5,991 nt of DNA, taken from contig JAJXTX010000162.1 in the NCBI GenBank assembly GCA_021783385.1, positions 1 through 5,991 on the forward strand. The letters run 5' to 3'. Numbering within the stretch: the first letter of the stretch is position 1; each line of letters opens with the position of its first letter. This DNA comes from Pseudomonadota bacterium. Its GTDB lineage: Bacteria > Pseudomonadota > Gammaproteobacteria > Xanthomonadales > Rhodanobacteraceae. The translations under genes were made by a program, and so were the position numbers. The notes under the pieces are model-generated. The model worked only from the letters and a program-made list of their open reading frames with translations, was not told where the DNA came from and did no database searches. This document shows positions 5,889 through 5,991 of the stretch, piece by piece.

Positions 5889-5991
5889 TCACAGGCCCAT
5901 GCTGATCCCGACCGTGCCGGTCCAGCGCGGAAATAACTGGTAGCCGGCCAGACGGCTGTATACCGGCACCTGCACAAACGCGTAAAGCTGC
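5889..5991 (-). CDS. Probable outer-membrane beta-barrel protein, C-terminal fragment
   Basis: The window ends inside this gene, leaving 33 residues and a TGA stop at 5889-5891. The reading frame gives QLYAFVQVPVYSRLAGY, QLFPRWTGTVGISMGL. Alternating hydrophobic and polar residues in two or so strands, a hinge with NG-like turn (LAGYQL) and a final hydrophobic residue (L) resemble the closing strands of outer-membrane barrels, where the last residue is commonly aromatic (usually F) and recognised by BamA. The fragment is too short to assign a family; proteins annotated as 'transporter' or DUF3570-type barrels can have similar ends. It is upstream of, and probably co-transcribed with, the TlpA-like gene, which suggests an envelope redox or metal-related unit. 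It was identified by manual translation and is too short to stand out as an open frame. Confidence 0.6.
   Translation of the reverse strand, partial: QLYAFVQVPVYSRLAGYQLFPRWTGTVGISMGL

Overview
The window is GC-rich (roughly two thirds G+C by eye) and gene-dense, with the codon bias of a Gram-negative proteobacterium. Signal peptides, a two-pass c-di-GMP signalling protein, and an outer-membrane-type C-terminus show a diderm cell. Gene content and style suggest a gammaproteobacterium of the Xanthomonadales (Rhodanobacter, Dyella or Luteibacter-like). That placement is an inference; no marker gene is present to prove it.

Layout, left to right. (1) The 3' end of a CsaA-type tRNA-binding protein on the plus strand (1-258). 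(2) A convergent minus-strand MBL-fold metallo-hydrolase (274-1206). (3) A 157-bp divergent promoter region (1207-1363). (4) A plus-strand two-gene unit with overlapping stop and start codons (TGATG). It encodes a secreted cupredoxin-domain protein of the type usually labelled 'methylamine utilization protein' (1364-2017) and a 788-aa membrane protein with periplasmic sensor, HAMP, degenerate GGDEF and intact EAL domains (2017-4383). (5) A short convergent gap with a four-copy 14-bp tandem repeat that runs into the end of the next gene (4400-4455). (6) A minus-strand pirin/YhhW-type bicupin (4444-5145) with a recognisable promoter and a leader inverted repeat. (7) A minus-strand TlpA/ResA-type periplasmic thioredoxin (5278-5859), lying just downstream of the C-terminus of a probable outer-membrane beta-barrel protein (5889-5991, cut by the window end).

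How the genes may work together. The most coherent unit is the cupredoxin and EAL pair: a secreted probable copper protein is translationally coupled to an inner-membrane enzyme with a large periplasmic sensor and a cytoplasmic c-di-GMP phosphodiesterase. A reasonable hypothesis is that the periplasmic protein relays a copper or redox state to the sensor and so alters c-di-GMP. The TlpA and beta-barrel pair is also an envelope unit. The MBL hydrolase, pirin and CsaA genes look like ordinary chromosomal housekeeping or stress genes. I see no mobile element, CRISPR array, rRNA or tRNA. No wholly new system is evident; the items most worth following up are the cupredoxin/c-di-GMP unit and the 14-bp tandem repeat.
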